The notes beneath the pieces were generated by a model. That model was not told the DNA's origin, made no database searches, and was given only the letters and a program-made list of their open reading frames with translations. This document shows positions 1 through 9,680 of a stretch of 64,000 nt of DNA, in pieces. The stretch lies in assembly GCA_035565975.1 (NCBI GenBank), contig DATMRT010000009.1, positions 1 through 64,000 of the forward strand. Reading direction: 5' to 3'. Source of the stretch: Ga0077530 sp035565975 (GTDB lineage Bacteria; Pseudomonadota; Alphaproteobacteria; Rhizobiales; Hyphomicrobiaceae). Position numbers and translations under genes: made by a program. Within the stretch, counting starts at the first letter, position 1. Every line of letters begins with the position of its first letter.

Positions 1-1
1 C

Positions 2-883
2 TTCGGGCTTGGCGGTACGGTGACGGCCGGCATCGTCTCCGCGCAGGGGCGCGACATCGGCTCCGGGCCCTACGATGATTTCCTGCAGATCGATGCTCCG
101 GTGAACAAGGGCAATTCCGGCGGTCCGACGTTCAATCTCCAGGGACAGGTTGTCGGCATCAATACGGCGATCTTCTCGCCGTCGGGCGGATCGGTCGGTA
201 TCGCATTCGACGTTCCGGCAAGCACGGCGAAAGTTGTTGCCGCGCAGCTCGAGAGCAAAGGCTCAGTTACGCGCGGTTGGATTGGCGTCGCCGTTCAGCC
301 CGTCACTCAAGACGTGGCCGACAGTCTCAACATGAAGGAGGCCAAGGGCGCATTGATCGATGATGTGCAGGCAGGTGCGCCGGCTGCGAAAGCAGGCCTA
401 ACGCCGAGCGACGTCGTTCTGTCTGTCGATGGAACTGCGATCGCGGATGCTCGCGATCTCGCTCGCAAGGTGGCAGCCATCGATCCAGGAAAGACAATCT
501 CGCTGCAGGTCTGGCACGATGGTCACGAGCGGACGCTCCGTGCAACGGTCGCCGCGCTTCCGGATGAAGCAGCGCCCCGATCCGAGCAGAAAAAGCAGGG
601 CGAGACCGGGCTCGGTCTGTGGCTCGCGCCGGCTGCCGGTGTCCAGGGAGCTGGAGCGCAGGGTGTGGTGGTCATGAACGTCGATCCGCAGGGCAAGGCC
701 GCGGAGAAGGGCATTCGGACGGGCGACATCATCCTCGAAGTTGGCGGCAAGGCGGTGTCGACGCCTCAGGAGGTCCGCGCCGATCTCGATGCAGCCGCGA
801 AGCACGGCCAGCGCGCCGTTCTCCTGCGCATCAAGTCGGCGGCCGCTACAGATACGCACTTCGTCGCGGTGCCGCTGGCATAA
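2..883 (+). CDS. DegP/HtrA-family periplasmic serine protease, 5' end outside the window
   Basis: This is the C-terminal part of an envelope serine protease/chaperone that degrades misfolded periplasmic proteins. The reading frame is already open at base 2, so the catalytic His and Asp lie upstream. The serine loop GNSGGP is visible at 110-127, followed by the family's VGINTAIFSPSGG strand. Two PDZ domains follow: the first begins at RGWIGVAVQPV, the second covers the last ~90 residues and includes GIRTGDIILEVGG. Two PDZ domains are typical of DegP/DegQ rather than single-PDZ DegS. The next gene, 78 bp downstream on the same strand, is an RND adaptor, so co-transcription is possible but not shown. 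The family call is firm; the exact paralogue is unknown. Confidence 0.93.
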   Translation, partial: FGLGGTVTAGIVSAQGRDIGSGPYDDFLQIDAPVNKGNSGGPTFNLQGQVVGINTAIFSPSGGSVGIAFDVPASTAKVVAAQLESKGSVTRGWIGVAVQPVTQDVADSLNMKEAKGALIDDVQAGAPAAKAGLTPSDVVLSVDGTAIADARDLARKVAAIDPGKTISLQVWHDGHERTLRATVAALPDEAAPRSEQKKQGETGLGLWLAPAAGVQGAGAQGVVVMNVDPQGKAAEKGIRTGDIILEVGGKAVSTPQEVRADLDAAAKHGQRAVLLRIKSAAATDTHFVAVPLA

Positions 884-961
884 ATCAATCGCCACAGTGG
901 CGGCGCGCACTCGTCCAAGCCAACGACTGTACGCGCCGCCCATGCTTGTCGGGCCCTCTCA

Positions 962-2179
962 ATGGAGAAGGTCGTGCAGAAGCAGGCCGGAGAACCAGGG
1001 CAGGGCCCGACCAGACGCGTCTCGCTGCTCTGGATGCTGGCAGTCCTGCTTTTGCTGGGGTTCGTTGGCGCGGTGGCGCTCTATCTGCGCTCGACGGGAA
1101 TCCAGCGAGGGATGATCCGTGAGGCGGCGGCCGTCGCGGCGCCCGTGCATGTCGCGACGGTCGAAAAGCGGGATGTGCCCGTATTCATCTATGGTCTTGG
1201 AACGGTCCAGGCCACGAACGCCGTGACCGTGAAATCGCGTGTCGATGGACAGATTACGAAGATCGCCTTCGAGGAAGGGCAGATCGTTCACCAGGGCGAT
1301 GTGCTGGTGCAGCTCGATGCAGCTCCCTATCAAGCGACCCTCGATCAGGCCATCGCAAAGCTCGCGCAGGATCAGGCCTCGCTGACCAACGCGCACCAGG
1401 ATCTCGCCCGGACCATCCCGCTCGCCAAGGCTGGCGATGCGACGCAGCAGCTTTTGGATCAGCGCACGGCCGCCGTCGCACAGCTCAATGCGCAGATCCA
1501 GGCGGACAACGCGGCGATCGAAAGCGCCAAGGTACAGTTGGCCTACACCACGATCCGCGCGCCTCTGACCGGGCGCGCAGGATTTCGCCTCGTCGATGCC
1601 GGCAACATCGTGCACGCGAGCGATCCGACCGGCATTCTGAGCATTACGCAGATCACGCCGATCTCCGTGATCTTCACTGCTCCCGAAGGCGAGCTTCCCG
1701 CAATCAGTACCGCGCTCAAATCAGGTCCGCTCGCCGTCACTGCGTTGAGTTCCGACGGCAAGCGCACGCTTGCGGAAGGCACGCTGTCTTTGATCGACAA
1801 CGAGGTTGATGCCGCGAGCGGGACGATCCGTCTCAAGGCCAGCTTCCCGAATGCCGAGCAGACCCTTTGGCCAGGGCAATCGGTGGCGACGCGCCTGCTC
1901 GTGTCGACGATGAAGGACGTCGTCGCCGCGCCGGATGTGGCGATACAGCGGGGCCCGAACGGCCTGTTCGCCTACGTGGTTGGCAATGACGGCAAGGCCG
2001 AGCTTCGCGACACAAAAGCCGGCGCGATCGAGGATGGATGGATGGTGATCGCGAGCGGGCTTGCACCCGGCGATCGGATCGTGACGTCCGGTCACTACAG
2101 AGTGCAGCCCGGATCACCGGTCCAGATCCTCGGCGATAGCGGTGCGACAGCCGGCGGCAATCCATCGGGTGCGCCATGA
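962..2179 (+). CDS. RND efflux periplasmic adaptor (HlyD/MdtA-type)
   Basis: This is a membrane fusion protein of 405 residues linking an inner-membrane RND pump to an outer-membrane channel. A single N-terminal anchor lies at about residues 22-42. The lipoyl/barrel-sandwich half motif (VKSRVDGQITKIAFEEGQIV) and the hairpin region rich in Gln/Ala (about 120-190) follow. The second half motif, YTTIRAPLTGRAGFRLVDAG, is typical of the MdtA branch. The stop codon overlaps the ATG of the pump gene by four bases (ATGA), so the two are translationally coupled. No TolC-type channel gene follows, so the pump probably uses one encoded elsewhere. Substrates cannot be read from the sequence. Confidence 0.93.
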   Translation: MEKVVQKQAGEPGQGPTRRVSLLWMLAVLLLLGFVGAVALYLRSTGIQRGMIREAAAVAAPVHVATVEKRDVPVFIYGLGTVQATNAVTVKSRVDGQITKIAFEEGQIVHQGDVLVQLDAAPYQATLDQAIAKLAQDQASLTNAHQDLARTIPLAKAGDATQQLLDQRTAAVAQLNAQIQADNAAIESAKVQLAYTTIRAPLTGRAGFRLVDAGNIVHASDPTGILSITQITPISVIFTAPEGELPAISTALKSGPLAVTALSSDGKRTLAEGTLSLIDNEVDAASGTIRLKASFPNAEQTLWPGQSVATRLLVSTMKDVVAAPDVAIQRGPNGLFAYVVGNDGKAELRDTKAGAIEDGWMVIASGLAPGDRIVTSGHYRVQPGSPVQILGDSGATAGGNPSGAP

Positions 2180-5100
2180 AATTCAATTTTTCAGCGCTTT
2201 TCATCCAGTATCCGATTGCGACCTCGTTGCTTATGGCCGGGCTGTTGTTCGTCGGTCTTGTGGCCTATCCCAGCCTGCCGGTCGCCCCGTTGCCCAAGGT
2301 CGATTTCCCGACCATTCAGGTGAGTGCGCAGCTCCCGGGCGCCAGTCCCGAGACAATGGCATCGTCGGTGGCGCAGCCGCTCGAGCGGCAGTTCGCGCAG
2401 ATTCCCGGCGTGGCGCAGACGACATCGACGTCCGGACTCGGCACGACGACGATCGTTCTGCAGTTCGATCTCGATCGCAACATCGACGGCGCCGCCAACG
2501 ACGTTCAAGCAGCCATCAACGCTGCGTCAGGGCAGTTGCCTCGCAATCTGCCATCGCCGCCGACGTACCGGAAAGTCAATCCGGCCGACGCGCCCATTCT
2601 CATCATATCGGTAACATCGGACACGCTCCCGCTCACGGAGCTCGACGACAATGCGGACGTCAAGCTTGCCCAGCAGATCAGCCAGCTTCCGGGCGTCGGG
2701 CAGGTCACCATAGGCGGCGAACAAAAGCCCGCCATTCGCATCCAGATCGATCCGGCCAAGCTCGTCGCCAAGTCTCTCTCTCTCGAGGACGTGCGCACGC
2801 AGATCAGCCTGACGACGGTCGATGCGCCGAAGGGAAACATCAATGGCGAGCGGCGGAGCTTCACCATCTATGCAAACGATCAGCTCTCTGCGGCCAAGGA
2901 CTGGAACGACGCGATCGTTGCATACCGTAATGGAGCGCCGCTCCGCGTCCGCGACATCGGTCAGGCGGTGGCAGGCCCCGAGGATACGACGAAAGCCGCG
3001 TGGGCATCCGGCAAGCGCGGTGTGTTCCTCATTGTCTTCAAGCAGCCCGGCGCCAATGTCATCGATACCGTCGAGCGCGTCAAAGCCGAGCTGCCGAGGC
3101 TGAGGAGCAACATACCGGCCGCGGTGCATGTCGATGTGCTGAGCGATCGGACGCAGACGATCCGTGCTTCGGTCGATGACGTGCAGTTCACGCTTCTGCT
3201 GTCCATCGCCTGCGTCGTTGGCGTGATCTTCGTCTTCCTGAGAACCTTCTGGGCCACCGTCATCCCGAGCGTGACCGTTCCGCTGTCGCTGCTCGGGACG
3301 ATGGGGCTGATGTACGTCATCGGCTACAGTCTCGACAATATTTCTCTGATGGCGTTGACGATATCGGTGGGATTTGTCGTCGATGACGCAATCGTCATGC
3401 TCGAGAACATCGTGCGCTATATCGAAGAGGGGATGAACCCTCGAGCAGCATCCTTCAGAGGCGCCGGAGAGATCGGTTTCACGATCATTTCGATCAGCCT
3501 GTCATTGATCGCCGTCTTCATTCCTCTGCTTCTTCTCGGCGGCATCATCGGACGGCTCTTTCGTGAGTTCGCTGTGACCGTGAGCATGTGTATTGCGGTT
3601 TCTGCGTTCGTTGCGCTCACGTTGTCGCCGATGATGGCATCGCGCTTCTTGAGACGTGAATCCGAGACAGGGCATGGGCGTGTCTACCAGCTCACCGAGC
3701 GCATGTTCGATGGCATGCTGCGCGCCTATGAGCGCGGCCTGGACGGCGTGCTCAGGCATCAGTTTGCGACCCTGTGCGTATTCCTGACGACGCTCGTGAT
3801 CACGGGATACCTGTTCGCCGTCATTCCCAAGGGCTTCTTTCCGCAGCAGGACACGGGTTTCATCACCGGAACGTCCGAAGCGGCCCAGGATGTGTCTTTT
3901 GCCGAGATGATGCGGCGGCAAGAGGTGCTCGGCAAGATCGTCGGCGCCGATCCGGCCGTCGCATCCTATGCGATGGCGATCGGCACCGGCGGCGGAACGT
4001 CGGCGGGAAACAACGGACGCTTTTTCATCACCCTCAAGCCCAAGAACCAGCGCGATGCCTCGGCCAGCGAGGTCATCGCCAGACTGCGGACAAAGGTGGA
4101 TAAGGTGGAAGGGGCACGTCTCTATCTGCAGGCCTCGCAGGACGTGAACATTGGTGGCCGCGCCGCGCGAACACAGTTCCAGTATACGCTGCAGGACTCC
4201 GATTTGGAGGAGCTCAACGCGTGGGCGCCGCGCGTTCTCGAGAAGTTGGCCGCCATTCCGGAGCTGCGCGATGTGGCGACCGATCAGCAGATGTCAGGGA
4301 CGGCGCTGACGATCGCGATCGATCGCGACCAGGCCTCGCGATACGGGATCACGCCGCAGCTCATCGACGACACGCTCTATGATGCGTTCGGCCAGCGGCA
4401 GGTCGCGCAGTATTTCACTCAGCAGAACAGCTACCACGTCGTGATGGAGATTCTGCCGGAGCTTCAAGGGCGCGTGGAAAGTCTGGACAAGATCTATGTG
4501 AAGTCGCCGACGACGGGTGCGCAGGTGCCGATGTCAGCGTTCGCACGCTGGACCACCCTCCTGGCGAAGCCGCTTTCCATCAGCCATCAGGGCCAATTCC
4601 CGGCCGTTACCATAAGCTTCAATCTCGCGCGTGGTGCGTCCCTGGGCACGGCGACAGCAGCCGTGCAGAATGCCGTCCGCGAAATGCAGATGCCGGCAAC
4701 ACTTGTCGGCACGTTCCAGGGCAATGCACAGGCTCTGCAGGATTCGCTGAGGACGGTGCCCATGCTCATCGGCGCAGCGTTGGTTGTCGTCTATCTGGTG
4801 CTCGGCATTCTCTATGAGAGCTACATCCATCCATTGACAATTCTTTCCACGCTCCCGTCCGCGGGAGCCGGCGCCATCGCGACACTGATGCTGTTTGGCT
4901 TCGACTTCAGTCTGGTGGCGATGATCGGCGTTGTGCTGCTCATCGGCATCGTGAAGAAGAACGGTATCATGATGGTGGACTTTGCCATCAGCGCCGAGCG
5001 GGAGGAGCATTTGCAGCCCACCGAGGCGATCCGCCGCGCGGCCTTGCTACGTTTCAGGCCGATCATGATGACGACGATGGCGGCCCTTCTCGGAGCCATC

Positions 5101-5328
5101 CCGATCATGCTCGGCGCCGGCACCGGCGCGGAGATCCGTCAGCCGCTCGGGTATGCGATGGTCGGCGGTCTTGTCGTGAGCCAGGCGTTGACGCTTTTCA
5201 CGACGCCCGTGATCTACGTGTACCTCGATCGTCTCAGCAGCTATTTCAGCGGCGGTGGTCCGGAAGTCGCGGAGCACGACCCTGCGGACGATGACGATAT
5301 CGTGCGGAAAGCTGCGAGCGTTCGCTGA
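2176..5328 (+). CDS. RND-family efflux pump permease (MdtB/MdtC-like)
   Basis: This is an inner-membrane proton-driven multidrug exporter of 1050 residues, the usual length for the HAE-1 family. It starts with a transmembrane segment (FIQYPIATSLLMAGLLFVG) and shows the porter-domain motif PLPKVDFPTIQVSAQLPGAS. The TM4 proton-relay pair is present in VGFVVDDAIVMLENIVRYIEEG, and the TM10-11 motif in IGIVKKNGIMMVDFAI. The N-terminal PVAPLPKVDFPTI segment resembles MdtB/MdtC more than AcrB. Only one pump subunit is encoded, so a homotrimer is more likely than an MdtBC-like heterotrimer. It is coupled to the adaptor gene by a 4-base overlap. Specific substrates are unknown. Confidence 0.93.
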   Translation: MKFNFSALFIQYPIATSLLMAGLLFVGLVAYPSLPVAPLPKVDFPTIQVSAQLPGASPETMASSVAQPLERQFAQIPGVAQTTSTSGLGTTTIVLQFDLDRNIDGAANDVQAAINAASGQLPRNLPSPPTYRKVNPADAPILIISVTSDTLPLTELDDNADVKLAQQISQLPGVGQVTIGGEQKPAIRIQIDPAKLVAKSLSLEDVRTQISLTTVDAPKGNINGERRSFTIYANDQLSAAKDWNDAIVAYRNGAPLRVRDIGQAVAGPEDTTKAAWASGKRGVFLIVFKQPGANVIDTVERVKAELPRLRSNIPAAVHVDVLSDRTQTIRASVDDVQFTLLLSIACVVGVIFVFLRTFWATVIPSVTVPLSLLGTMGLMYVIGYSLDNISLMALTISVGFVVDDAIVMLENIVRYIEEGMNPRAASFRGAGEIGFTIISISLSLIAVFIPLLLLGGIIGRLFREFAVTVSMCIAVSAFVALTLSPMMASRFLRRESETGHGRVYQLTERMFDGMLRAYERGLDGVLRHQFATLCVFLTTLVITGYLFAVIPKGFFPQQDTGFITGTSEAAQDVSFAEMMRRQEVLGKIVGADPAVASYAMAIGTGGGTSAGNNGRFFITLKPKNQRDASASEVIARLRTKVDKVEGARLYLQASQDVNIGGRAARTQFQYTLQDSDLEELNAWAPRVLEKLAAIPELRDVATDQQMSGTALTIAIDRDQASRYGITPQLIDDTLYDAFGQRQVAQYFTQQNSYHVVMEILPELQGRVESLDKIYVKSPTTGAQVPMSAFARWTTLLAKPLSISHQGQFPAVTISFNLARGASLGTATAAVQNAVREMQMPATLVGTFQGNAQALQDSLRTVPMLIGAALVVVYLVLGILYESYIHPLTILSTLPSAGAGAIATLMLFGFDFSLVAMIGVVLLIGIVKKNGIMMVDFAISAEREEHLQPTEAIRRAALLRFRPIMMTTMAALLGAIPIMLGAGTGAEIRQPLGYAMVGGLVVSQALTLFTTPVIYVYLDRLSSYFSGGGPEVAEHDPADDDDIVRKAASVR

Positions 5329-5341
5329 GAGTAGGTACGCC

Positions 5342-5653
5342 ATGCAACGTCACGGCTCGAGAACGGATGATCGTAATGGAGCGCGCGGCGACGCCGCGCC
5401 TGGTGCGCGGATCATCCCGTTCAGGCAAAGAACGACGGCTTCGGCTCCAGGGAGTGCGGACGAGGCCGAGAACGCGCGGCGCACGATCATCGATGAGGAT
5501 CGCGTACGCATGCGGCAGAATATTGCCTCGGCGGCGGTGGTGATTGTTCTGATGCTCGTCGGAGGCTGGTGCATCGCGAACCTGCGGACGAGCCTGCATG
5601 TGGAGGCTTGCCTCGAGGCCGGCCACCGCGACTGCTCTGTATTGCATTGGTGA
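5342..5653 (+). CDS. small single-pass membrane protein, unknown function
   Basis: An open frame of 103 residues begins 13 bases after the RND pump stop. I use the ATG at 5342, because the in-frame extension to 5255 would run inside the pump gene. Residues 1-55 are polar and Arg-rich. A hydrophobic segment (SAAVVIVLMLVGGWCIANL) lies at about 60-80. A short tail with three Cys residues (two in CLEAGHRDC) would be periplasmic if the positive-inside rule holds. No family recognised. Close spacing suggests it is the last gene of the efflux operon. Confidence 0.55.
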   Translation: MQRHGSRTDDRNGARGDAAPGARIIPFRQRTTASAPGSADEAENARRTIIDEDRVRMRQNIASAAVVIVLMLVGGWCIANLRTSLHVEACLEAGHRDCSVLHW

Positions 5654-5701
5654 CCGGCAAGTGCGAGCGCGCAGGTTGCGCCTGCGCGCAGGACCGAGGC
5701 A

Positions 5702-6397
5702 TCAATTCCTGCGGCGGTGGACGGAAGAAGCGTGATGCGGAACCGCCGTCTTTGTGAGGTTGTCCGTGACGCCACCGCCGGTGTCGAGACCGTTGAGCGT
5801 GCGCACGCAGGTGTCGTGCCACTCGCTCTTGGTCATGTGTGTGTCAGCTTTCCAGAACGACATGCACGCTGCAAGCGTATCGCCGCCACCGCCCGGGTGC
5901 GTGTCCGGCGCGAGCGTGCCGCCGGTAGTCTCGACCACTTCGGGTGCACTCGTATTCGACGGCGTGCTTGTATTGGACGGCGTGCTCGCTGAGGTCTGCT
6001 GCGTCGTCGATGTGCTGGAAGAAGGCGCGACGGTCGTCGTAGTTGCAGCATCGCTCGACGTATCGAAGAGGGATGTTGTGTCGGTTGTCGTATCTGTGGG
6101 TGGCGTTGTCTTTTTCGATCCTGGCGGCCGGTGATGATCACGGTGGTGCGCATGAGAGTCGGCCGCGGGCCAGCCAGACGACGTGCCTGGTTGCGGCGAT
6201 GTCCCGCGATGGGGGGGGATGCCGGTGGAGCCGCTGGAGTGCGGCATGACTTCCGGCGCGGAGTGCTCCGCGAAGGCATGGCCTCCGCCCGCGCCACGCG
6301 CAAGGCTCGGCTGTGCGGGAAGCACAGTAGCGAGCACAATGGCCGACGCGGCCAGAAAGCCCAGATGAGAAAGGCTGATCCTTGAGGCGACAGGCAT
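5702..6397 (-). CDS. secreted Ser/Thr/Pro-rich protein with a C-terminal two-Cys segment
   Basis: A protein of 231 residues with a clear signal peptide (LGFLAASAIVLATVLPAQ, cleavage near SLARG). The start at 6397 was chosen because an AAGGAG ribosome site precedes it; the longer frame to 6607 has none. After a His-rich stretch (HAHHRDHHRP) comes about 80 residues of low-complexity Thr/Ser/Pro, including the near repeat TPSNTSTPSNTSAPE. The C-terminal ~55 residues look folded, with a pair of Cys in ACMSFWKADTHMTKSEWHDTC. Export and a linker-like middle are evident; a wall- or surface-associated role is an inference. No known family assigned. Confidence 0.65.
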   Translation of the reverse strand: MPVASRISLSHLGFLAASAIVLATVLPAQPSLARGAGGGHAFAEHSAPEVMPHSSGSTGIPPHRGTSPQPGTSSGWPAADSHAHHRDHHRPPGSKKTTPPTDTTTDTTSLFDTSSDAATTTTVAPSSSTSTTQQTSASTPSNTSTPSNTSAPEVVETTGGTLAPDTHPGGGGDTLAACMSFWKADTHMTKSEWHDTCVRTLNGLDTGGGVTDNLTKTAVPHHASSVHRRRN

Positions 6398-6599
6398 GGG
6401 AAACTCCTTTCCCTGGTGCTCGATCGATGATCCGAGCGAGCTGCGCTGACATGCGAGACGCGAGGCAAGCCGCGCTTCGACGCCGATCCGGGTGCAACGC
6501 ATATTTCGTGCCGGATTTCCATGCCACAGTGTCGCTGGTGGTTTGTAACCGGCCGGCGGCGTGCATGCCCCCAGATCCCTGCAGATCGAGAACCGCGCC

Positions 6600-7277
6600 A
6601 TGAACAAGCTCTACCGCAGAGCCGCGCTCAAGTTCCTTCAGCTCCCGGTCATCGTCGGGCTGCTGCTCTTCCTGCCCGCCGGCACCTTCGATTATTGGGA
6701 AGCATGGCTGTTCACGGCGGTGTTTTTCGCCTGCTCGCTCGCCATCACGATCTATCTCGCGGTTCTTGATCCCCGGCTGCTCGAGAGCCGGATGAATGCC
6801 GGGCCGGGGGCTGAAAAGGAGCCGGCCCAGAAAGTCATCGTCTTTCTTGCGCTTCTCTGTTTTGCCGCTGTGCCGGTCGTCTCTGCGCTCGATCATCGCT
6901 TCGGGTGGTCGCATGTGCCGCCGGGCGTCGTTCTCCTCGGCAATGCTCTGATCGTTTTGAGCTATATCGGCTTCTATTTCGTCTTCCGTGCAAACCGATT
7001 TGGTTCGGCGACCATCCAGATCGCGGAAGGCCAAAACGTCGCCTCGACCGGACCGTACCGTTTCGTTCGGCACCCGATGTACAGCTTTGCCTTGATCATG
7101 ACCGTCGGCATGCCGCTGGCATTGGGGTCGGGATGGGGGCTCGCGATGCTTGTGCCGACATTGGCGGTGATCATCGCGCGGCTGCTCGACGAGGAGAGGT
7201 TTCTTGCCAAGAGCCTTCCGGGCTACGCGTCGTATATGAAGGAAGTGCCTCATCGGCTGGTGCCGTTTGTCTGGTGA
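6600..7277 (+). CDS. isoprenylcysteine carboxyl methyltransferase-family membrane protein
   Basis: An integral membrane protein of 225 residues with about five hydrophobic helices. It carries the ICMT/PEMT-type signature RFVRHPMYSFALI, followed by an acidic DEERFL and a C-terminal GYASYMKEVPHRLVP. In this family the RHPxY and DEE motifs bind S-adenosylmethionine and the acceptor. Bacteria lack prenylated Cys substrates of the eukaryotic kind, so the actual acceptor is unknown. The start at 6600 (MNKLYRRA) fits the first helix better than the upstream in-frame ATG at 6561. It stands alone, divergent from the secreted protein to its left. Confidence 0.8.
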   Translation: MNKLYRRAALKFLQLPVIVGLLLFLPAGTFDYWEAWLFTAVFFACSLAITIYLAVLDPRLLESRMNAGPGAEKEPAQKVIVFLALLCFAAVPVVSALDHRFGWSHVPPGVVLLGNALIVLSYIGFYFVFRANRFGSATIQIAEGQNVASTGPYRFVRHPMYSFALIMTVGMPLALGSGWGLAMLVPTLAVIIARLLDEERFLAKSLPGYASYMKEVPHRLVPFVW

Positions 7278-7448
7278 TCATCCGTTCGACGCGCCGAGGC
7301 ATTCCGTGGCCTCGATGTTTCGAGCGCCCACACATCGCCCACGCCGACGTGCTGCTCAGTGACGGCGTGGGCATCCGCGATCGTAGCCAGAGTTTCCGTA
7401 TCGTAGTGCGAGCGACCCTTCGGGATCTCGATCAGGATATCGATCGTG

Positions 7449-8774
7449 TCAGGCGTACTCGGCGGCGATGCTCTTGCCGGTATAGTCGCGCATAAAGGCA
7501 GTCGCGATGAGGCTCAGCACCGAGCAAGCCAGGATGTAGGCGGCTATCGCCAGAGACGATTGATAGTGCGCGTACAGCCAGGTGGCGATGAGCGGAGCGG
7601 GCCCTCCGGCGATGACCGATGCCAGCTGGTAGCCCAGCGAGGCACCGCTATAGCGCAGGCGGCCCGTGAACGATTCCGCAATCAAGGCGGCTTGAGGCCC
7701 GTACATCATGTCGTGCGGGACAAGCGAGAGCACGATGGCCAGGAAGATCAGGACCAAGGAGCCGGTGTTCAGCAAGCCGAAATAGACGTAGCCGAATATG
7801 CCCGTCGCCAGTGCGCCGAGAAAGTACATGTTCTTGCGCCCGATCCGATCGGACAGGTGTCCGAAGAACGGGATGGAAAAGAAAGATAAGACCGCGGCAG
7901 ACATCACGGCGACAAGCAGGAAGTCCTGGGAGACATTCAATGTGTGCGTGCCATAGGCGAAAATGAAGGCGGTGAAAATGTAGAAGGGCGCCTGCTCGGC
8001 CATCCGCAGCAACGCGCTGAGAAGAATTTCTTTGGGTTGGCGCTTGATCACTTCGAGGATCGGCATGCGCTCGATCCTGTTCTGCTCGATGAGGCGTCTG
8101 AAGGTGGGCGTCTCGAGGATGCCCAGACGAATATAGAGCCCGACGCCGACAAGGACGATGCTAAGGGCAAACGGAATGCGCCATCCCCAGGCCAGGAACT
8201 GATCGCCCGACATCTGACTGAATGCGAGGACGACAAGGTTGGCGAGGAAGAGTCCGCAAGGCACACCGAACTGCGGCCATGACGCGATGAACCCGCGCGT
8301 ATCGTCGGAGCGGGCCCACTCCATCGACATCAGCACCGATCCCCCCCATTCGCCGCCAACACCGACACCCTGGATGAAGCGCACCACCGTCAGAATGATT
8401 GCGCCCCAGATGCCGACAGTCGCGTAGGTGGGTACAAAAGCCACCGCGAAGGTTGCCAATCCCATGAGCATGAGTGTGGCGATGAGCGTCGCCTTGCGAC
8501 CGATACGATCGCCGTAGTGCCCAAAGATTGCAGCGCCTACCGGGCGGGCGATGAAGCCAACAGCGTAGATGGCGAATGCTTCGAGAGTGCCCACCAAGGG
8601 ATCCGAGTGGGGAAAGAACAATTTCGCAAAGACGAGCCCCGTCACGGTGCTGTAGAGGAAGAAATCATACCATTCGATGGTGGTGCCGATTGTACTCGCC
8701 ACCACCGCCCGCCTGAGCTGGATGCTGTGCTGTTCGTCAGATAGCGATGCGTGAGACATCTCGACACGATCCAT
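7449..8774 (-). CDS. MFS transporter, metabolite:H+ symporter (MHS) type
   Basis: A 441-residue secondary transporter with twelve predicted helices. The N-terminal STIGTTIEWYDFFLYSTVTG and the loop motif GHYGDRIGRKATL are hallmarks of the ProP/KgtP/ShiA branch, as is RFIQGVGVGGEWGGSVLM. The second-half repeat motif GHLSDRIGRKNMYFLGA is also present. The start at 8774 has AGGAAA eight bases upstream. Family members import organic acids, betaines or shikimate-like compounds with protons. The specific solute cannot be told, and no catabolic gene is adjacent. Confidence 0.9.
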   Translation of the reverse strand: MDRVEMSHASLSDEQHSIQLRRAVVASTIGTTIEWYDFFLYSTVTGLVFAKLFFPHSDPLVGTLEAFAIYAVGFIARPVGAAIFGHYGDRIGRKATLIATLMLMGLATFAVAFVPTYATVGIWGAIILTVVRFIQGVGVGGEWGGSVLMSMEWARSDDTRGFIASWPQFGVPCGLFLANLVVLAFSQMSGDQFLAWGWRIPFALSIVLVGVGLYIRLGILETPTFRRLIEQNRIERMPILEVIKRQPKEILLSALLRMAEQAPFYIFTAFIFAYGTHTLNVSQDFLLVAVMSAAVLSFFSIPFFGHLSDRIGRKNMYFLGALATGIFGYVYFGLLNTGSLVLIFLAIVLSLVPHDMMYGPQAALIAESFTGRLRYSGASLGYQLASVIAGGPAPLIATWLYAHYQSSLAIAAYILACSVLSLIATAFMRDYTGKSIAAEYA

Positions 8775-9203
8775 GGCACCATTTCCTCAATGCTTCCGCC
8801 GGTCACGAAACGACCTCGCGGTCTTCTCGCGGCTCGAGGACGGATGACCTGCCCGCAAGCGGTACTGACCGCCTGCAACCTGTTCTCAGCACCTGTCATG
8901 CCAATGCTGTAGGATATTGATGTATTGGATCTTTTGGCCTGGATCGGACCGACCTCAGCGGGCGCCTGGTGCTCTTCAACCACCACAGTCGCCAACTTGG
9001 CTCACATCACCCCACATACAGGCGCAGTTTTGGGCGAATGGAGAACATCACGTCCAACGCGACGCGCCGCGCGCGCGATCCGCAATCGCACGCTCATAGT
9101 GCCTGATGTCGAGATTGACGTCCCCCGATTGCGCGGGGTGTGAGCTAAGGAGCGGTGACAGCGCCATGACGTGCTCGAACGCGCCGCGCTGCTCTGTGCC
9201 CCA
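8775..9203. other. intergenic stretch, no gene recognised
   Basis: This 429-base gap separates the MHS transporter start from the downstream membrane-protein gene. Short frames occur on both strands, but none has a convincing ribosome site, codon bias or protein features. The first ~30 bases contain the transporter's ribosome site, so its promoter should lie just beyond. I see no RNA gene or clear terminator. Confidence 0.4.
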
Positions 9204-9680
9204 TCAAGCGACGAGCACGCGGATCAAACCGATGAGCGTCGCGGCGATCGCCAGCACCGCCGGTATCAGGAGAATCTGAGCCCAAGCCTCGACACCCGAC
9301 AACGTGCCGGTGGCCGTATCGAAGCGGGATGAGAGGAAACTGTAAATGCCTAGCCTGCGCACGTGCGAATGAGCAGCCGCAGTCTTGTACACGAGGATCG
9401 GAAGGCCCAAGAAAATCGTTGCGAGCGCAGTGGCCACTGTCAGGTCCAGATCAACACTCCCACCTCGCGCAAACGCGACCCATGCGGATAGAAAAATCCA
9501 AACGTAGGCGAGGAGAATCGATATGTAGACCACCGCGGGCAACTCACCCCCCGGCGTCGACCCGTAACTCGAGCGAACGTCCTGTTCGCCCTCCTGCTCA
9601 CGAGCGGTTGCGGCTTCCTGGCCGGCAGGCGCCGGTAAGGTCGATGCGGCGGATAGGGACCGGAGATTGCGTATCGGCAT
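9204..9680 (-). CDS. small membrane protein with three predicted helices, unknown function
   Basis: A 158-residue protein started at 9680, where a strong AAAGGAGGTG ribosome site sits upstream. The frame runs further to 9755, but that part lacks such a site. Residues 1-55 are polar and Glu/Gln/Ala-rich. Hydrophobic segments follow at roughly 58-78 (VVYISILLAYVWIFLSAWVA), 85-105 and 135-157. No motif recognised. It is isolated between two long gaps. Coding status is supported mainly by the ribosome site and helix pattern. Confidence 0.6.
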   Translation of the reverse strand: MPIRNLRSLSAASTLPAPAGQEAATAREQEGEQDVRSSYGSTPGGELPAVVYISILLAYVWIFLSAWVAFARGGSVDLDLTVATALATIFLGLPILVYKTAAAHSHVRRLGIYSFLSSRFDTATGTLSGVEAWAQILLIPAVLAIAATLIGLIRVLVA

